Shown: positions 8,764-17,796 of the stretch, one piece after another
Layout: every line of letters begins with the position of its first letter
Numbering within the stretch: position 1 is the stretch's first letter
From: Ktedonospora formicarum
GTDB lineage: Bacteria > Chloroflexota > Ktedonobacteria > Ktedonobacterales > Ktedonobacteraceae
Direction: 5' to 3'
NCBI RefSeq assembly: GCF_016587355.1
Contig: NZ_BNJF01000001.1
Location: 930,001-994,000, forward strand
DNA: 64,000 nt
Notes under the pieces: model-generated
The model's input: only the letters and a program-made list of their open reading frames with translations
The model's database searches: none
What the model was told of the DNA's origin: nothing
Translations under genes and position numbers: made by a program

Positions 8764-9192
8764 ATCACCTCCTTATTAACAAATGAGATAGGTAACACGA
8801 TGAACAATGCGAAGCGCACACACAATACCATCTCACCTACTTTGCGAATTGTGTTCGCTCACGTGGCAAAGGAGTATTAGCGGCAGACATCCAGGCGTAA
8901 GTTAGAAACACAAAGGAGTCGATCAGTGTAGGAACAAAAGAAGATTAATCAGAATTTGTGGCATGCAAAAGCCGGGATGGCAAGCTACCAACCCGTAAGG
9001 AGAAAAACAAGCACAGGAAAACCACCCTGATGAGATTGCACATCATCGCCAGGGATGAGCATTATAACATGCTCATCCGTAAGTGACAAGCTCTTACGAA
9101 GATACTGCGAGAGATTGTCAACACCACTGAAGAAAGAGGGATGGCTAAAATGCAAACCTCATTCGATCCACACGTCTCAATCTAACAACAGG
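8764..9192 (-). terminator. Non-coding gap with a hairpin at 9053-9078
   Basis: This gap lies between the coiled-coil gene and the exporter operon, both read leftwards. A 10-bp stem with a 6-nt loop (ggatgagcat 9053-9062, atgctcatcc 9069-9078) would end the coiled-coil transcript. The remainder should hold the exporter promoter. I see no gene. Confidence 0.45.
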
Positions 9193-10092
9193 TTAAAGTT
9201 CCTGTGAAGATTCCGTGTGTTCATCCTCCTCCTCATCATGCTCAGTCAGGAGAGGGAAGGACGACTTCTTAATATTTGAGGAGAAAGAAGGAGGGCGAGG
9301 AGTATGGTTGTTGGTGTGTGCGCGCTCCAGGGGTAATTGCTGATGGTGGTAGATACGATTGGAGAGCAGGGCATGGTTCGCGTTCATCGCAACCTGCATA
9401 GACTCAATGATATGTTCCAATTGCTGGATACTGCTAAAAATCTCCTGGATGCTAGTCATCCCATTAGGGAACGAGGGCAGGTGCTGGAGCAGGTCAGCAT
9501 GCAAGCTCTGCATTTGCACGGCAAGATAGTTCTGCACCTCCAGAAGCCTTTCCTGAAGCGAATCGCTTGTGGTCGTCAGGCGTTGCTCTACGACTTTATC
9601 GACAACAGATGCCATATCGTCCCAGGAGATCTCCGTTTGCAATTCAATCGCGTCATACTCTGCGCCAAACTCAAACTCAGGTGCCTGCGGCATCCCCTGA
9701 AGAGTTGTATCCTGTTCTGGCACATACTGCTTAATCAACTCTTCTATTGCCAGAAGTTGGGCAGCTAAAGAATTCTCCAATGCCTGCTGAAACTGGATCT
9801 GTTGGCGCTCTTCATGCCGTTCCAATCCCTGCTCCTGCGACTGTTTAACGCCCTCTCGAAGGGAAGAAGTCACCTGACCCAACGCCTCTTTCATACGTGC
9901 CTGCTGAATATTCAGATGGCGTGGGATAACACGCAAGAGTTCCTGATTCAACGTCACAAGGCGCTGCTCAAATTCTCGCCGCATAGCATTAAAGCGATGA
10001 TCTAAAGAACGCTCTAGTTCACGACGATGAGCGGAAAGCCGCTGTTCAAGAATCGAATTCAACGCCTGCAATTCATCTTGCGTAAATGACAT
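9193..10092 (-). CDS. Coiled-coil protein of unknown function
   Basis: A 299-residue protein, almost wholly helical and rich in Gln, Glu and Leu. Long heptad-like stretches run over about 1-115 and 165-235, separated by an acidic spacer (PEFEFGAEYDAIEL). The C-terminal tail is basic then very acidic (DEEEDEHTESS). There is no membrane segment, signal peptide or enzymatic motif. I prefer the ATG at 10092, which follows GAGGGG, to an in-frame GTG at 10122 without a site. The protein may be a structural or scaffold element. I do not recognise the family. Confidence 0.7.
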   Translation of the reverse strand: MSFTQDELQALNSILEQRLSAHRRELERSLDHRFNAMRREFEQRLVTLNQELLRVIPRHLNIQQARMKEALGQVTSSLREGVKQSQEQGLERHEERQQIQFQQALENSLAAQLLAIEELIKQYVPEQDTTLQGMPQAPEFEFGAEYDAIELQTEISWDDMASVVDKVVEQRLTTTSDSLQERLLEVQNYLAVQMQSLHADLLQHLPSFPNGMTSIQEIFSSIQQLEHIIESMQVAMNANHALLSNRIYHHQQLPLERAHTNNHTPRPPSFSSNIKKSSFPLLTEHDEEEDEHTESSQEL

Positions 10093-10401
10093 AGCCTGAC
10101 CCCTCTTATGGCTAATTAGCACGCTCCCTAGCGTATCCTGCCATCCACAGTATATGAAGGAGCCTCATCCCTGTCAATGCAAGAGAGTTCTAATACCAAA
10201 GATGGGCTATAGATGCGGCACGCTACAGAGCAGTCGTCTTTAGGTCAACAGAAGTATGGAGTCTGCGGGTCCAACGCGTTGTCCCAGTACAGCCTTTCAC
10301 GCCATTGCAGCATAATGGAAACGAGCCAACCACACCCAGAGATTTCACCATGGCAACATCGAATTCTCACAGTGTATTGCCTACATGTTGAGGGGTTGTA
10401 A

Positions 10402-10435
10402 CACCATCGCGCTTAGAACGATAAGCACGATGGTG
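10402..10435 (-). terminator. Hairpin directly after the decayed membrane gene
   Basis: A stem of 13 pairs with one mismatch (10402-10415 with 10422-10435; core caccatcg/cgatggtg and gctta/taagc) begins two bases after the stop at 10437. Its position supports the idea that a real gene once ended here. Confidence 0.5.
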
Positions 10436-10436
10436 C

Positions 10437-10704
10437 TCACGCTCCCAAGCCCCTTACCAACAATCGCTGTATTGCCGCTATAAAACTTAAGGTAGCCAGC
10501 CAGATCAATGCAGGTATACTCTCAATCCAGCCAAATGGTGCACGTCAGATCATGATCCAAACCAGGGGCACCGAAACAGGGAAGAGCAGATGCCTGCAGA
10601 TACCGATCACAAAGGAGAGGGCAATGGAGACGGCTCCTAGCTCTGCCGTCACCATCAGGTTACTGGCAATCAGTTCACTCACCAGAATTAAGAGGAAATT
10701 TCAT
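10437..10704 (-). pseudogene. Remnant of a small hydrophobic membrane protein gene
   Basis: Reading leftwards from the ATG at 10702-10704, one frameshift within the first codons leads into a frame that encodes a continuous hydrophobic protein (LLILVSELIASNLMVTAELG..., then SFVIGI and FPVSVPLVWIMI). An in-frame TGA at 10545-10547 interrupts it. The frame then continues with GWIESIPALIWLATLSFI and ends RLLVRGLGA at 10437, immediately before a hairpin. An intact version would have about 88 residues and three membrane segments. The rest of the gap 10093-10901 shows nothing else. The frame assignment was done by eye, so confidence is moderate. Confidence 0.42.
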
Positions 10705-10846
10705 GCTCTACTCCAAAGAAACGCCAGGCAATGAATGGAGCACCTCTATCTTCCGTACTGCAACATGTTAACTTACTATCTTCCATTTAGGATACAAGCT
10801 ACCCCAGCTTCAAAGATGCATTCACATCAATAAAAGAACTCAAAAA

Positions 10847-10888
10847 GCGCTTGTCAATGCGCTCCTATTGAGGAACATTGACAAGCGC
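10847..10888 (-). terminator. Intrinsic terminator of the glycosyltransferase gene
   Basis: A 13-bp stem (gcgcttgtcaatg 10847-10859, cattgacaagcgc 10876-10888) is followed on the minus strand by TTTTTGAGTTCTTTT. It lies 14 bp past the stop of the glycosyltransferase. Confidence 0.8.
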
Positions 10889-10901
10889 CCGACACGGCGC
10901 A

Positions 10902-12239
10902 TTAATCGGTAGCGCCGTCAGCGATCCTTTCACGTTGTGAAGATTCATGCTTCGTAGCACTTTCCATGCTTTCCGGATTAGCTTGAATCCCATGGCGACG
11001 CACTTCACAACGTTGGCAAATGTGTAGGAGTGAGTCCAGGTAGTCTTCGAGCATACCAGGAAGTAAATGGTGCTGCTGCACATAGGCATGAGCCCGGTCA
11101 CCTAGCTGATCCTTAATCTCTGGGTGATGCAGCAAATGCAGTGCATAGAACGCACTTGCCCCAACATCATCGGCAATATAGCCATTCTCTTCGTGGATAA
11201 TTTGTGAACGCAAACCAGTCGAAGAGGTTCCAATGATAGGCTGATACTTCCACATCGCTTCGGTCGCCGTGAGACCAAATCCCTCACGCTGCGAGCGTTG
11301 AAGCACTACGTTAGAGAAGCGCTGAAAGGCATTAACTTCGCGATTCCCAATCCTTTGAGGATCGTACAAAAAATGGACATCAGGGTCCTCGCCCACATAT
11401 CGCTTTACGCTCTGAAGCACCTCCATTGCCGTGTGGTCATCGCTGGCCTCCATGGCACCAACCAGAGCTAATTGCACATGCGGCTCCTGGACCTTAACCA
11501 AACGATAGATATCTACAGCTTGCCATGGGTCCTTCCAGCGCCCAAAACGAGCGACCTGAGTAAGGAGGGGACGCTCAGGATCAAGGCCACATCGGCGAAT
11601 GCGCTCAATGCCTTCGGTACGATCCATCGCTTGATTTTTGTCGACAAAAGGATCAATGCCCAGGTTAATGACCTGTCGCTTCTCTAATGGAAGATCTTGT
11701 AGCACAGAAGCGGATGTGTTAAAGACCGCCAACTCATAGTCATCCAGAAATTGGCGTACATACTGAACACCGTGAGGATTGGGATGCGCGGTATCGACAT
11801 GGCAGAACCAGAACGCAGGCTGTAGCCATGAAAACAATTGCGCCAGGGGAACTAACTGAAAATCGTGTATAACATAGATATCTGCATCGAGTTCGGGAGT
11901 GCGGATCAACGAATGACTCAACTTTTCCAGAAAGATCTGCACATCGCGTTCTGGCATTGCTCCAGGCTCATCATGGTTTTGCAAAAGATCCACCAGATGG
12001 CCCATCAAGGCCCCAGATGCCTCATCAAGCTGAATGACTTTCCGAGCATGTGTAATCCCCAGCGTATTTGTGATCGGTGTCAGGGCAGAGAGAATCTCAG
12101 CGACTCCACCACCTCTAGCAGTTGTATTTATATGTAAGACACGTAAACCTTGTAGCGAAGCTGCTTTTTCATAGATACGCATGATCTGCGCATCACCACT
12201 ATACTGACGAAATCGCTCTAAAATGGGTGAGATCTGCAT
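10902..12239 (-). CDS. Family 4 glycosyltransferase, TreT (trehalose synthase)-like
   Basis: A 445-residue GT-B glycosyltransferase. The N-terminal motif HINTTARGGGVAEILSAL is characteristic of TreT-type trehalose glycosyltransferring synthases, which join NDP-glucose and glucose. VIHDFQLVPLA and CHVDTAHPNP (about 150-185) also fit that family. The C-terminal domain has LTQVARFGRWKDPW for nucleotide-sugar binding and the EGFGLTATEA (E-x7-E) element. The ATG at 12239 has a weak GGAG upstream. It stands alone with a good terminator. A role in trehalose formation as carbon store or stress protectant is inferred; other sugar specificities are possible. Confidence 0.82.
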   Translation of the reverse strand: MQISPILERFRQYSGDAQIMRIYEKAASLQGLRVLHINTTARGGGVAEILSALTPITNTLGITHARKVIQLDEASGALMGHLVDLLQNHDEPGAMPERDVQIFLEKLSHSLIRTPELDADIYVIHDFQLVPLAQLFSWLQPAFWFCHVDTAHPNPHGVQYVRQFLDDYELAVFNTSASVLQDLPLEKRQVINLGIDPFVDKNQAMDRTEGIERIRRCGLDPERPLLTQVARFGRWKDPWQAVDIYRLVKVQEPHVQLALVGAMEASDDHTAMEVLQSVKRYVGEDPDVHFLYDPQRIGNREVNAFQRFSNVVLQRSQREGFGLTATEAMWKYQPIIGTSSTGLRSQIIHEENGYIADDVGASAFYALHLLHHPEIKDQLGDRAHAYVQQHHLLPGMLEDYLDSLLHICQRCEVRRHGIQANPESMESATKHESSQRERIADGATD

Positions 12240-12345
12240 AAAATGGTAACTCCATATTTTATTACTATATTTCTATGTATTTATATTTTTCTTAACCGCT
12301 TAAAAATGCTTGCATTAATCTATGTGTCATTTCAGCCTCGGAAGA

Positions 12346-13350
12346 TTAATGAGCTGCAACCATTGCATGTACTCGCGGCAAAACGTCCTTTCCAAAGCGA
12401 CGCAGGTAATCTTTCTGATCCTTATCACCAGAATGGACAAAGATGTGATCGAAACCAAGGTCGATATGCTTCTGAATATACTGCGCTTGCACCTTGGGGT
12501 CCCCGGAAACGCAGCAGGTCTTACGCACTGTATCCGGGCCAACAACTTCTCCATTCTGAGCAGACATGGCAGGCGAATAAATCTTCTGATTAAAGAGAGC
12601 AGGTACAAAAGTTCCCGCCCAATAGGTAAGGAGGTGCTGAATAGAGGTCTCCTCATCATTGGTATAGAGCATATTAAGCTCAATCAATTTCGCCATTTTG
12701 TCAGGGTCTTTCTTTGCCGCCCGCCCCCCTTCAGAAAAATTCTTAAGCACCTGCTTATACAGATCTTCCGGCTTTCCACCAACAATTATCAGGCCATCAC
12801 CATATTCGCCAGCAAAACGGGCGCTTTCTGGGACGAGAGCTGAGATGTAAATGGGGATAGCACTCTTGGGAGGAGTGTAGAGTTTGGCCTCCTTGGTCTG
12901 ATAATATTTACCAGCGTACGAGAGTTTCTCGCCGGCCCAAAGAGCTCGTATAATCTCAATGGCCTCTTTCAAGCGCTCCCGACGCTCAGTATAGGTAGGC
13001 CAGTGGTGAGTAACTGGATATTCATTAAGGGCCTCGCCAGCCCCCAGACCAAGGTACACACGACCTGGGGCAAAGTGTGAAAGTGTCGCCGTCGCCTGTG
13101 CAATAATCGCGGGATGATAGCGCAAGATAGGGCAGGTAACTCCTGGTCCCATCGAAATCTTCTGTGTACGCGCAGCAACAGCCCCCAGCCATGTCCAGGC
13201 AAAGGGCGCCTGTCCCTCCTCACTCCACGGGTGAAAATGGTCGCTGACATCGATGGATTCAAAGCCCACCTCTTCCGCGACCAGAGCGCACTCTAGCAAT
13301 TCCTGCGGTGCAAACTGTTCTGCCCCAGCTTTCCAGCCTATGACCGCCAT
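12346..13350 (-). CDS. LLM-class F420-dependent oxidoreductase (FGD-like, TIGR03557 type)
   Basis: A 334-residue luciferase-like TIM-barrel enzyme closer to F420-dependent glucose-6-phosphate dehydrogenase than the gene at 725-1636. Key stretches are VSDHFHPWSEEGQAPFAWTW (about 36-55), GPGVTCPILRYHPAIIAQA, GRVYLGLGAGEALNEYPV and GDGLIIVGG. The conserved DHFHPW, TCP and GAGEALNE loops bind F420 in the family. The ATG at 13350 follows AAAGGAGATGATAC, a strong site. The hydride donor or acceptor beyond F420 is unknown. It is transcribed alone towards the glycosyltransferase, with 106 AT-rich bases between them. Confidence 0.88.
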   Translation of the reverse strand: MAVIGWKAGAEQFAPQELLECALVAEEVGFESIDVSDHFHPWSEEGQAPFAWTWLGAVAARTQKISMGPGVTCPILRYHPAIIAQATATLSHFAPGRVYLGLGAGEALNEYPVTHHWPTYTERRERLKEAIEIIRALWAGEKLSYAGKYYQTKEAKLYTPPKSAIPIYISALVPESARFAGEYGDGLIIVGGKPEDLYKQVLKNFSEGGRAAKKDPDKMAKLIELNMLYTNDEETSIQHLLTYWAGTFVPALFNQKIYSPAMSAQNGEVVGPDTVRKTCCVSGDPKVQAQYIQKHIDLGFDHIFVHSGDKDQKDYLRRFGKDVLPRVHAMVAAH

Positions 13351-13717
13351 GTATCATCTCCTTTCATTGCTATCTTAAGAGTAGCATGGTGATCTTACTT
13401 TCTTTAGAGGAACACGCATTCCACCACAAAAAAGTTCTTTCCGCTCTTCAAGACAAGGCCTTCTCAACGCTCAAGCACCTCGCTAAACTAAAAAGCCTTG
13501 AGCTTATGCGGTAACTAAAGATAGCAAAGAGCTCCAACAATGATGAAGTGTTTTTCTTTGCAAGCGTTGCTTCGCTACATTTGTAACCAGATATGTGGGA
13601 TATCTGGAAGATTTTGAAAACAAATATGGATGATTTGCGTTACATTAAGTGGGGAGATTGGTACAATGGTGCCAGGTTGACTATACATTTCTATTTTTGC
13701 TGGAGCTTTAAACTTTT
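13351..13717. other. Divergent intergenic region, no gene seen
   Basis: This gap lies between the leftward luciferase-like gene and the rightward glycosidase and must hold both promoters. A weak 7-bp inverted repeat (gctcaag 13469-13475, cttgagc 13497-13503) is the only structure noted. Confidence 0.4.
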
Positions 13718-14977
13718 ATGATCAAGCAATCGCAACCAACTGCGTATCCTATACATCGAACTGTTTTACAACGTTCTTTCTTCTCAATCTGCTGTTTAAT
13801 CCTTCTTCTCACAGGCTGTGCTAATATTCCTCAACAACAGGTCAGCACCCCTACACCGACGCCTACGCGCCAAACAACTACCAAGGGTGATGAGAATACA
13901 GCCGAAGATTTGGCGCTCTCGCAACGCCTGGCGAAAGCCAAAAGTATTCTACAGCAAATGTCGCTTGAAGAGAAGCTGGGACAGCTTATTATGGTAGAGT
14001 ACATGGGTGCCACCTATGAGGGTTCAGAGCTCTCTTATATGGTTTCCAAACAGCATGTCGGAGGTTATCTTTATCAATCCGTAAATGGCAATTTCGATCC
14101 ACCAAGCAACACCATTGACACCGCCAAGCAAATCCCCATCTCAGCGAACCAGGACGCGAAGATTCCTTTGCTGATCGCCATCGATCAGGAGGGTGGAGAG
14201 GTCAACAAGTTGGCAACCTTCTATGGCGAGACTCCCTCGGCTTCAACGCTCGGAGCCAGCGACGATCCTGAAACCGTCTTTAAAGCCGGGACTCAAACCG
14301 CCGAACATATGAAGCAGCTTGGCATCAATACTGACCTCGCGCCAGTAGTCGACGTCGCGACTGCGACACCGCCACTCCTCTCTATGCGCACCTTTGGTAC
14401 GAACGCTCAAACCGTTTCGACATACGCGGGGCAGTTCCTGGATGGGTTGCAAAAGAATAACATCATTGGTACACTCAAGCATTTTCCCGGCCTGGGATCG
14501 CTTACCAGCAATGATGATCCTCACAATACGCTTCCCATTGTTAACCGCAGCCGTCAGGATTTAGACAAAATCGATCTCGCGCCATATAAGCAGATCATCG
14601 AAAACGAGCATCCAGCCATGATTATGTCAACAGACGTGGTGACAACAGCCATTGACCCTGACCTGCCAGCGGAGCTGTCACCTAAAGCCATCAATGGCGT
14701 ACTCCGTAAGGAGCTGGGGTATAATGGTGTCGTAATTACTGATGGACTCTATATGCAAGGTATCACAGCCAAGTGGAGTATCCCAGAGGCAGCGGTGATG
14801 GCTATCGTCGCGGGAAATGATATGATCGAGGGACCTTACGATAGTACGCAGGTAGAGGGCGTCATCGAAGCTTTACAAAAGGCGGTCCAGAGCGGAGAGC
14901 TGACCCAGCAACGAGTTGATGAAGCTGTCGAGCGTATCCTCCTCATGAAATTGCAGTATGGCATTATCAAAGCATAG
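13718..14977 (+). CDS. Glycoside hydrolase family 3 lipoprotein (beta-N-acetylhexosaminidase-like)
   Basis: A 419-residue exported protein: an N-terminal hydrophobic segment ends in a lipobox (LLLTGC), followed by a Thr/Pro-rich linker and a GH3 N-terminal barrel. Visible motifs are IPLLIAIDQEGG (substrate-binding Asp and Glu), GINTDLAPVVDV, KHFPGLGS with a following DDPH (the mobile His loop of NagZ-type enzymes), and VVITDGLYMQGI, where Asp is the nucleophile. NagZ usually has KHFPGHG; the Leu at the second-to-last position is unusual. It likely releases N-acetylhexosamine from peptidoglycan or chitin outside the membrane. The start at 13718 has no clear ribosome-binding site. Confidence 0.87.
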   Translation: MIKQSQPTAYPIHRTVLQRSFFSICCLILLLTGCANIPQQQVSTPTPTPTRQTTTKGDENTAEDLALSQRLAKAKSILQQMSLEEKLGQLIMVEYMGATYEGSELSYMVSKQHVGGYLYQSVNGNFDPPSNTIDTAKQIPISANQDAKIPLLIAIDQEGGEVNKLATFYGETPSASTLGASDDPETVFKAGTQTAEHMKQLGINTDLAPVVDVATATPPLLSMRTFGTNAQTVSTYAGQFLDGLQKNNIIGTLKHFPGLGSLTSNDDPHNTLPIVNRSRQDLDKIDLAPYKQIIENEHPAMIMSTDVVTTAIDPDLPAELSPKAINGVLRKELGYNGVVITDGLYMQGITAKWSIPEAAVMAIVAGNDMIEGPYDSTQVEGVIEALQKAVQSGELTQQRVDEAVERILLMKLQYGIIKA

Positions 14978-14987
14978 GGATATATAC

Positions 14988-15041
14988 CCAAAAGTAAAGA
15001 GAAGCGCGGCCACATGTGGCCGCGCTTCTCTTTACTTTTGG
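14988..15041. terminator. 27-bp perfect palindrome between convergent genes
   Basis: 14988-15014 and 15015-15041 are exact reverse complements with no spacer. The element lies between the ends of the GH3 gene and bioY, so it can end transcription both ways. The A-rich start and T-rich end give a short U-run in each direction. Confidence 0.75.
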
Positions 15042-15047
15042 ATAAAG

Positions 15048-15677
15048 TTATGACACTTTGTTGGTTCGACGTACAACCATCCAGGCGGTAGGCAAGAGGG
15101 CCGCCGCAATGACCATCTTGATCGCTTCACCCGGGATAAAAGGCACAAAGCCAGCCAGCATGGCCGTCACAAAGCCATGATCAATGCCGTGCGCAGCCGG
15201 AAGGCCAAGAATCGCGAGCCAGAGAGTTCCTACGGCGAGATTCAGGATCGCCCCAGGCAGCATGGCAAAGATGGAGGTAAGATAGCTACGATCCATGCCA
15301 CGCTCACACAGCCAGCCCACAACAAAGGCGGCAACAGGGTATGACCAGAGATAGCCAGCCGTCAGGCCTACCAGACTTGCCAGGCCTCCACCTGTCGTGA
15401 ACACGGGCAGGCCGGCGGCCCCCTCAGCCAGGTAGAGCAGCATCGCGAGCGCCCCGCGCTTACTTCCCAGGGCCGCCCCTGCCAACAAGACCAGGAAGGT
15501 CTGCAAGGTCAACGGAACTGGCGTAAAGGGAAGATAGATACGCGCACGCACAGAGAGCGCCATTAAGATGCTTACGCCGAGAATTAACAGTCCATCACGT
15601 AACAGAGCCACAGCCCGCGATGAACCACGACCCGGCACAATATAATCTACAATCGTCGATTTAGGGGAAGTAATCAT
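15048..15677 (-). CDS. bioY: Biotin transporter BioY
   Basis: A 209-residue membrane protein with about six hydrophobic helices and the BioY hallmarks RIYLPFTPVPLTLQTFLVLLAG, GSKRGALAMLLYLAEGAAGLP and GGLASLVGLTAGYLWSYPVAAF. BioY is the substrate-binding S component of ECF transporters and brings biotin into the cell, alone or with a shared EcfAT module. No EcfA or EcfT gene is nearby. The ATG at 15677 follows GAGGAGATTTATTT. The upstream gap contains nested inverted repeats (15842-15924) that could regulate it. Confidence 0.93.
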   Translation of the reverse strand: MITSPKSTIVDYIVPGRGSSRAVALLRDGLLILGVSILMALSVRARIYLPFTPVPLTLQTFLVLLAGAALGSKRGALAMLLYLAEGAAGLPVFTTGGGLASLVGLTAGYLWSYPVAAFVVGWLCERGMDRSYLTSIFAMLPGAILNLAVGTLWLAILGLPAAHGIDHGFVTAMLAGFVPFIPGEAIKMVIAAALLPTAWMVVRRTNKVS

Positions 15678-15841
15678 AAATAAATCTCCTCACAAGAGTG
15701 TAATTTAATTGCCTATGCTGACCAACCCACAAAGCCGCCTACAAAGACAAGTGCGAACGAAAAGATGATAGCTCACAAGGTCAGCATCTTCCATGCCTAT
15801 TCTATCACATCTAATGGATTCCATTCGCCAGCGAAACACAA

Positions 15842-15924
15842 AAGCCTCTCGGAGTTCAAACGCCTCAACACCACTCCTTATACGCAGAAAGTTCAATGTT
15901 TTCGCGAAAACTTTTGAGAGGCTT
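15842..15924. promoter_or_regulatory. Nested inverted repeats between bioY and the GHL10 gene
   Basis: A 14-bp perfect palindrome (gttttcgcgaaaac, 15898-15911) lies inside a wider pair of 9-bp arms (aagcctctc 15842-15850, gagaggctt 15916-15924). The region is the shared upstream gap of two divergent genes, so an operator for bioY or for the glycosidase is plausible. No known biotin-regulator box was recognised. The rest of the gap 15678-16080 shows nothing further. Confidence 0.4.
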
Positions 15925-16080
15925 CACTGTCGAACAAGAAGAGTGTCACTGTATTTGATAGTATATCACAATATTTCTTAAGCTCTATTTGTCTTTTCAA
16001 GTCACATGCTACAATCAGATTGTGTAGCGCTATTCATTATCTTTCGTCATCTTTCATCCACGAATGGAGAACGCCACCTG

Positions 16081-17733
16081 ATGAGATTTTCGCTAGACCG
16101 TCTCCGCCGCGTGAGCAAGCTCATGTCACTTTCAACGTTCCTCAGTGTCATGATAGCCCTCAGCCTCTTGCCAGGTATAGTCACCGCCGACGAAGCAACC
16201 AAAGCTACAATCCAAGCTAACAGCAACACACTCGCAAGTTCATCGTTAGCCAAACGTCAGTTGCGAGCGGCCTGGATCGCCACCGTCGAGAATACAGATT
16301 GGCCCTCGAAACCTGGTTTACCGGCAGAGACCCAGAAACAGGAGTATATTACTCACCTGAACGAGCTTCAACAAATGAGGTTGAATGCTGCTGTGGTGCA
16401 GGTACGCCCGGCCGCCGATGCCTTCTATCCCTCACAGTACGCACCCTGGTCTCAATATCTGACAGGAGTGCAGGGGAAAGATCCAGGCTATGATCCCCTG
16501 GCCTTTATGGTAGGCGAGACGCACAGGCGCAACATTGAATTTCACGCCTGGTTTAATCCTTACCGCGTCAGTATGCAGGGCGATGTCAACAAACTCGCCA
16601 CCAATAATCCCGCCCGCCAGCATCCAGAGTGGGTCATAAGCTATGGAGGGAAGCTCTACTACAATCCAGGCGAGCCGTCCGCGCGCGAGTTTATTATTAA
16701 CAGCATTCTAGAAGTCGTTCGTAACTACGATATCGACGCCGTTCACCTGGATGATTACTTCTATCCCTACAAAGTAGATGGACAGGATTTCCCCGACAAC
16801 GCAACCTATCAACGCTATGGGGCAGGCCGCTTCGCCAACAAAAACGACTGGCGACGCGACAACGTCAACCTCTTCGTCTCTTCCCTCTCCTCGCGTATTA
16901 AGCAGATCAAACCCTTCGTCAAATTTGGCATTAGTCCCTTTGGAGTCTGGCGCAATAAATCGGTCGATCCCACAGGCTCCGATACCACCGCAGGAGTGAC
17001 CAATTATGACGACTTGTACGCCGACACGCGTACCTGGATCAAAAATAACTGGCTCGACTATATCGCACCCCAGATTTACTGGAATATCGGCTATCCAGCC
17101 GCAGCTTATGAGAAGCTTGTCAGTTGGTGGGCCAATGAGGTCTCCAAGGGGCACGTTCAGCTCTACATTGGACAGGCCGCGTATAAAATTGGCTCAAGCT
17201 CGCCCTCCAACTGGCTCAACGCTGACGAGATGCCCAATCAACTTGCGCTCAATGCTAGATATCCCCAGGTCCAGGGCAGCATCTTCTTCAGCCTCAAAGA
17301 CTTGAATGCCAATCGCCTTGGCTTCAAGCAACGCCTGATCAATGACATCTACAGTCAGCCTGCGTTGGTGCCCACGATGTCCTGGTTAGGGCAGACATCT
17401 CCTCAGCCTCCGCAATACCTTCAGAGCTTTCAAGCAACGGGAGGTCAGGCTGGGGTCGCCCTCCTATGGAATGATGCTCTCAACAATACCACAGCCTACT
17501 ACGCCGTCTACCGTCTGGGTGGAAATGGACAACCAACATATACAGGCTACAGTGGTGGAGTCAGCCCCCCCTTGCTCGTAACCGTCGCACGTAACCAGAG
17601 CAGCACTCAACAATCGTTTGTGGATACAAGCGCCCAACCAGGGAATACATACACATACTATATAACCGCTGTAGACCGTCTACATAATGAAAGCCAGCCT
17701 GCTCGCGGTCAGGCCATTACACTCCGCTATTAA
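16081..17733 (+). CDS. Secreted GHL10-type glycosyl hydrolase with C-terminal fibronectin-like region
   Basis: A 550-residue protein with a basic N-terminus and hydrophobic signal peptide (LMSLSTFLSVMIALSLLPGI). A GHL10 (YngK-type, PF02638) barrel follows: LRAAWIATVENTDWPSKPG, LNAAVVQVRPAADAFYPS, FHAWFNPYRVS, DAVHLDDYFYPY and YIAPQIYWNIGYP. The acidic pair in HLDDYF is a likely active-site element. The last 100 or so residues look like a fibronectin type III domain (YYAVYRLGG, TYYITAVDRLHNESQPA). Such proteins probably cleave peptidoglycan or a cell-wall glycan. I use the ATG at 16081, with GGAG upstream and the signal peptide directly after; an in-frame ATG at 16006 has no site. Confidence 0.87.
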   Translation: MRFSLDRLRRVSKLMSLSTFLSVMIALSLLPGIVTADEATKATIQANSNTLASSSLAKRQLRAAWIATVENTDWPSKPGLPAETQKQEYITHLNELQQMRLNAAVVQVRPAADAFYPSQYAPWSQYLTGVQGKDPGYDPLAFMVGETHRRNIEFHAWFNPYRVSMQGDVNKLATNNPARQHPEWVISYGGKLYYNPGEPSAREFIINSILEVVRNYDIDAVHLDDYFYPYKVDGQDFPDNATYQRYGAGRFANKNDWRRDNVNLFVSSLSSRIKQIKPFVKFGISPFGVWRNKSVDPTGSDTTAGVTNYDDLYADTRTWIKNNWLDYIAPQIYWNIGYPAAAYEKLVSWWANEVSKGHVQLYIGQAAYKIGSSSPSNWLNADEMPNQLALNARYPQVQGSIFFSLKDLNANRLGFKQRLINDIYSQPALVPTMSWLGQTSPQPPQYLQSFQATGGQAGVALLWNDALNNTTAYYAVYRLGGNGQPTYTGYSGGVSPPLLVTVARNQSSTQQSFVDTSAQPGNTYTYYITAVDRLHNESQPARGQAITLRY

Positions 17734-17740
17734 ACAAGAA

Positions 17741-17771
17741 GGAGAGAGATAGCTGCTTGCCATCTCTCTCC
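17741..17771. terminator. Hairpin between the GHL10 gene and importer operon 1
   Basis: A 10-bp stem (ggagagagat 17741-17750, atctctctcc 17762-17771) lies between convergent transcription units. Confidence 0.6.
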
Positions 17772-17796
17772 CACTCTTAGCGCATAGATAAAGCGT

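Noticed and set aside
10213..10401. 62-codon frame in the gap before the glycosyltransferase
   Set aside because: No start signal and no protein-like composition. The convincing trace in this gap is the decayed membrane gene on the other strand.
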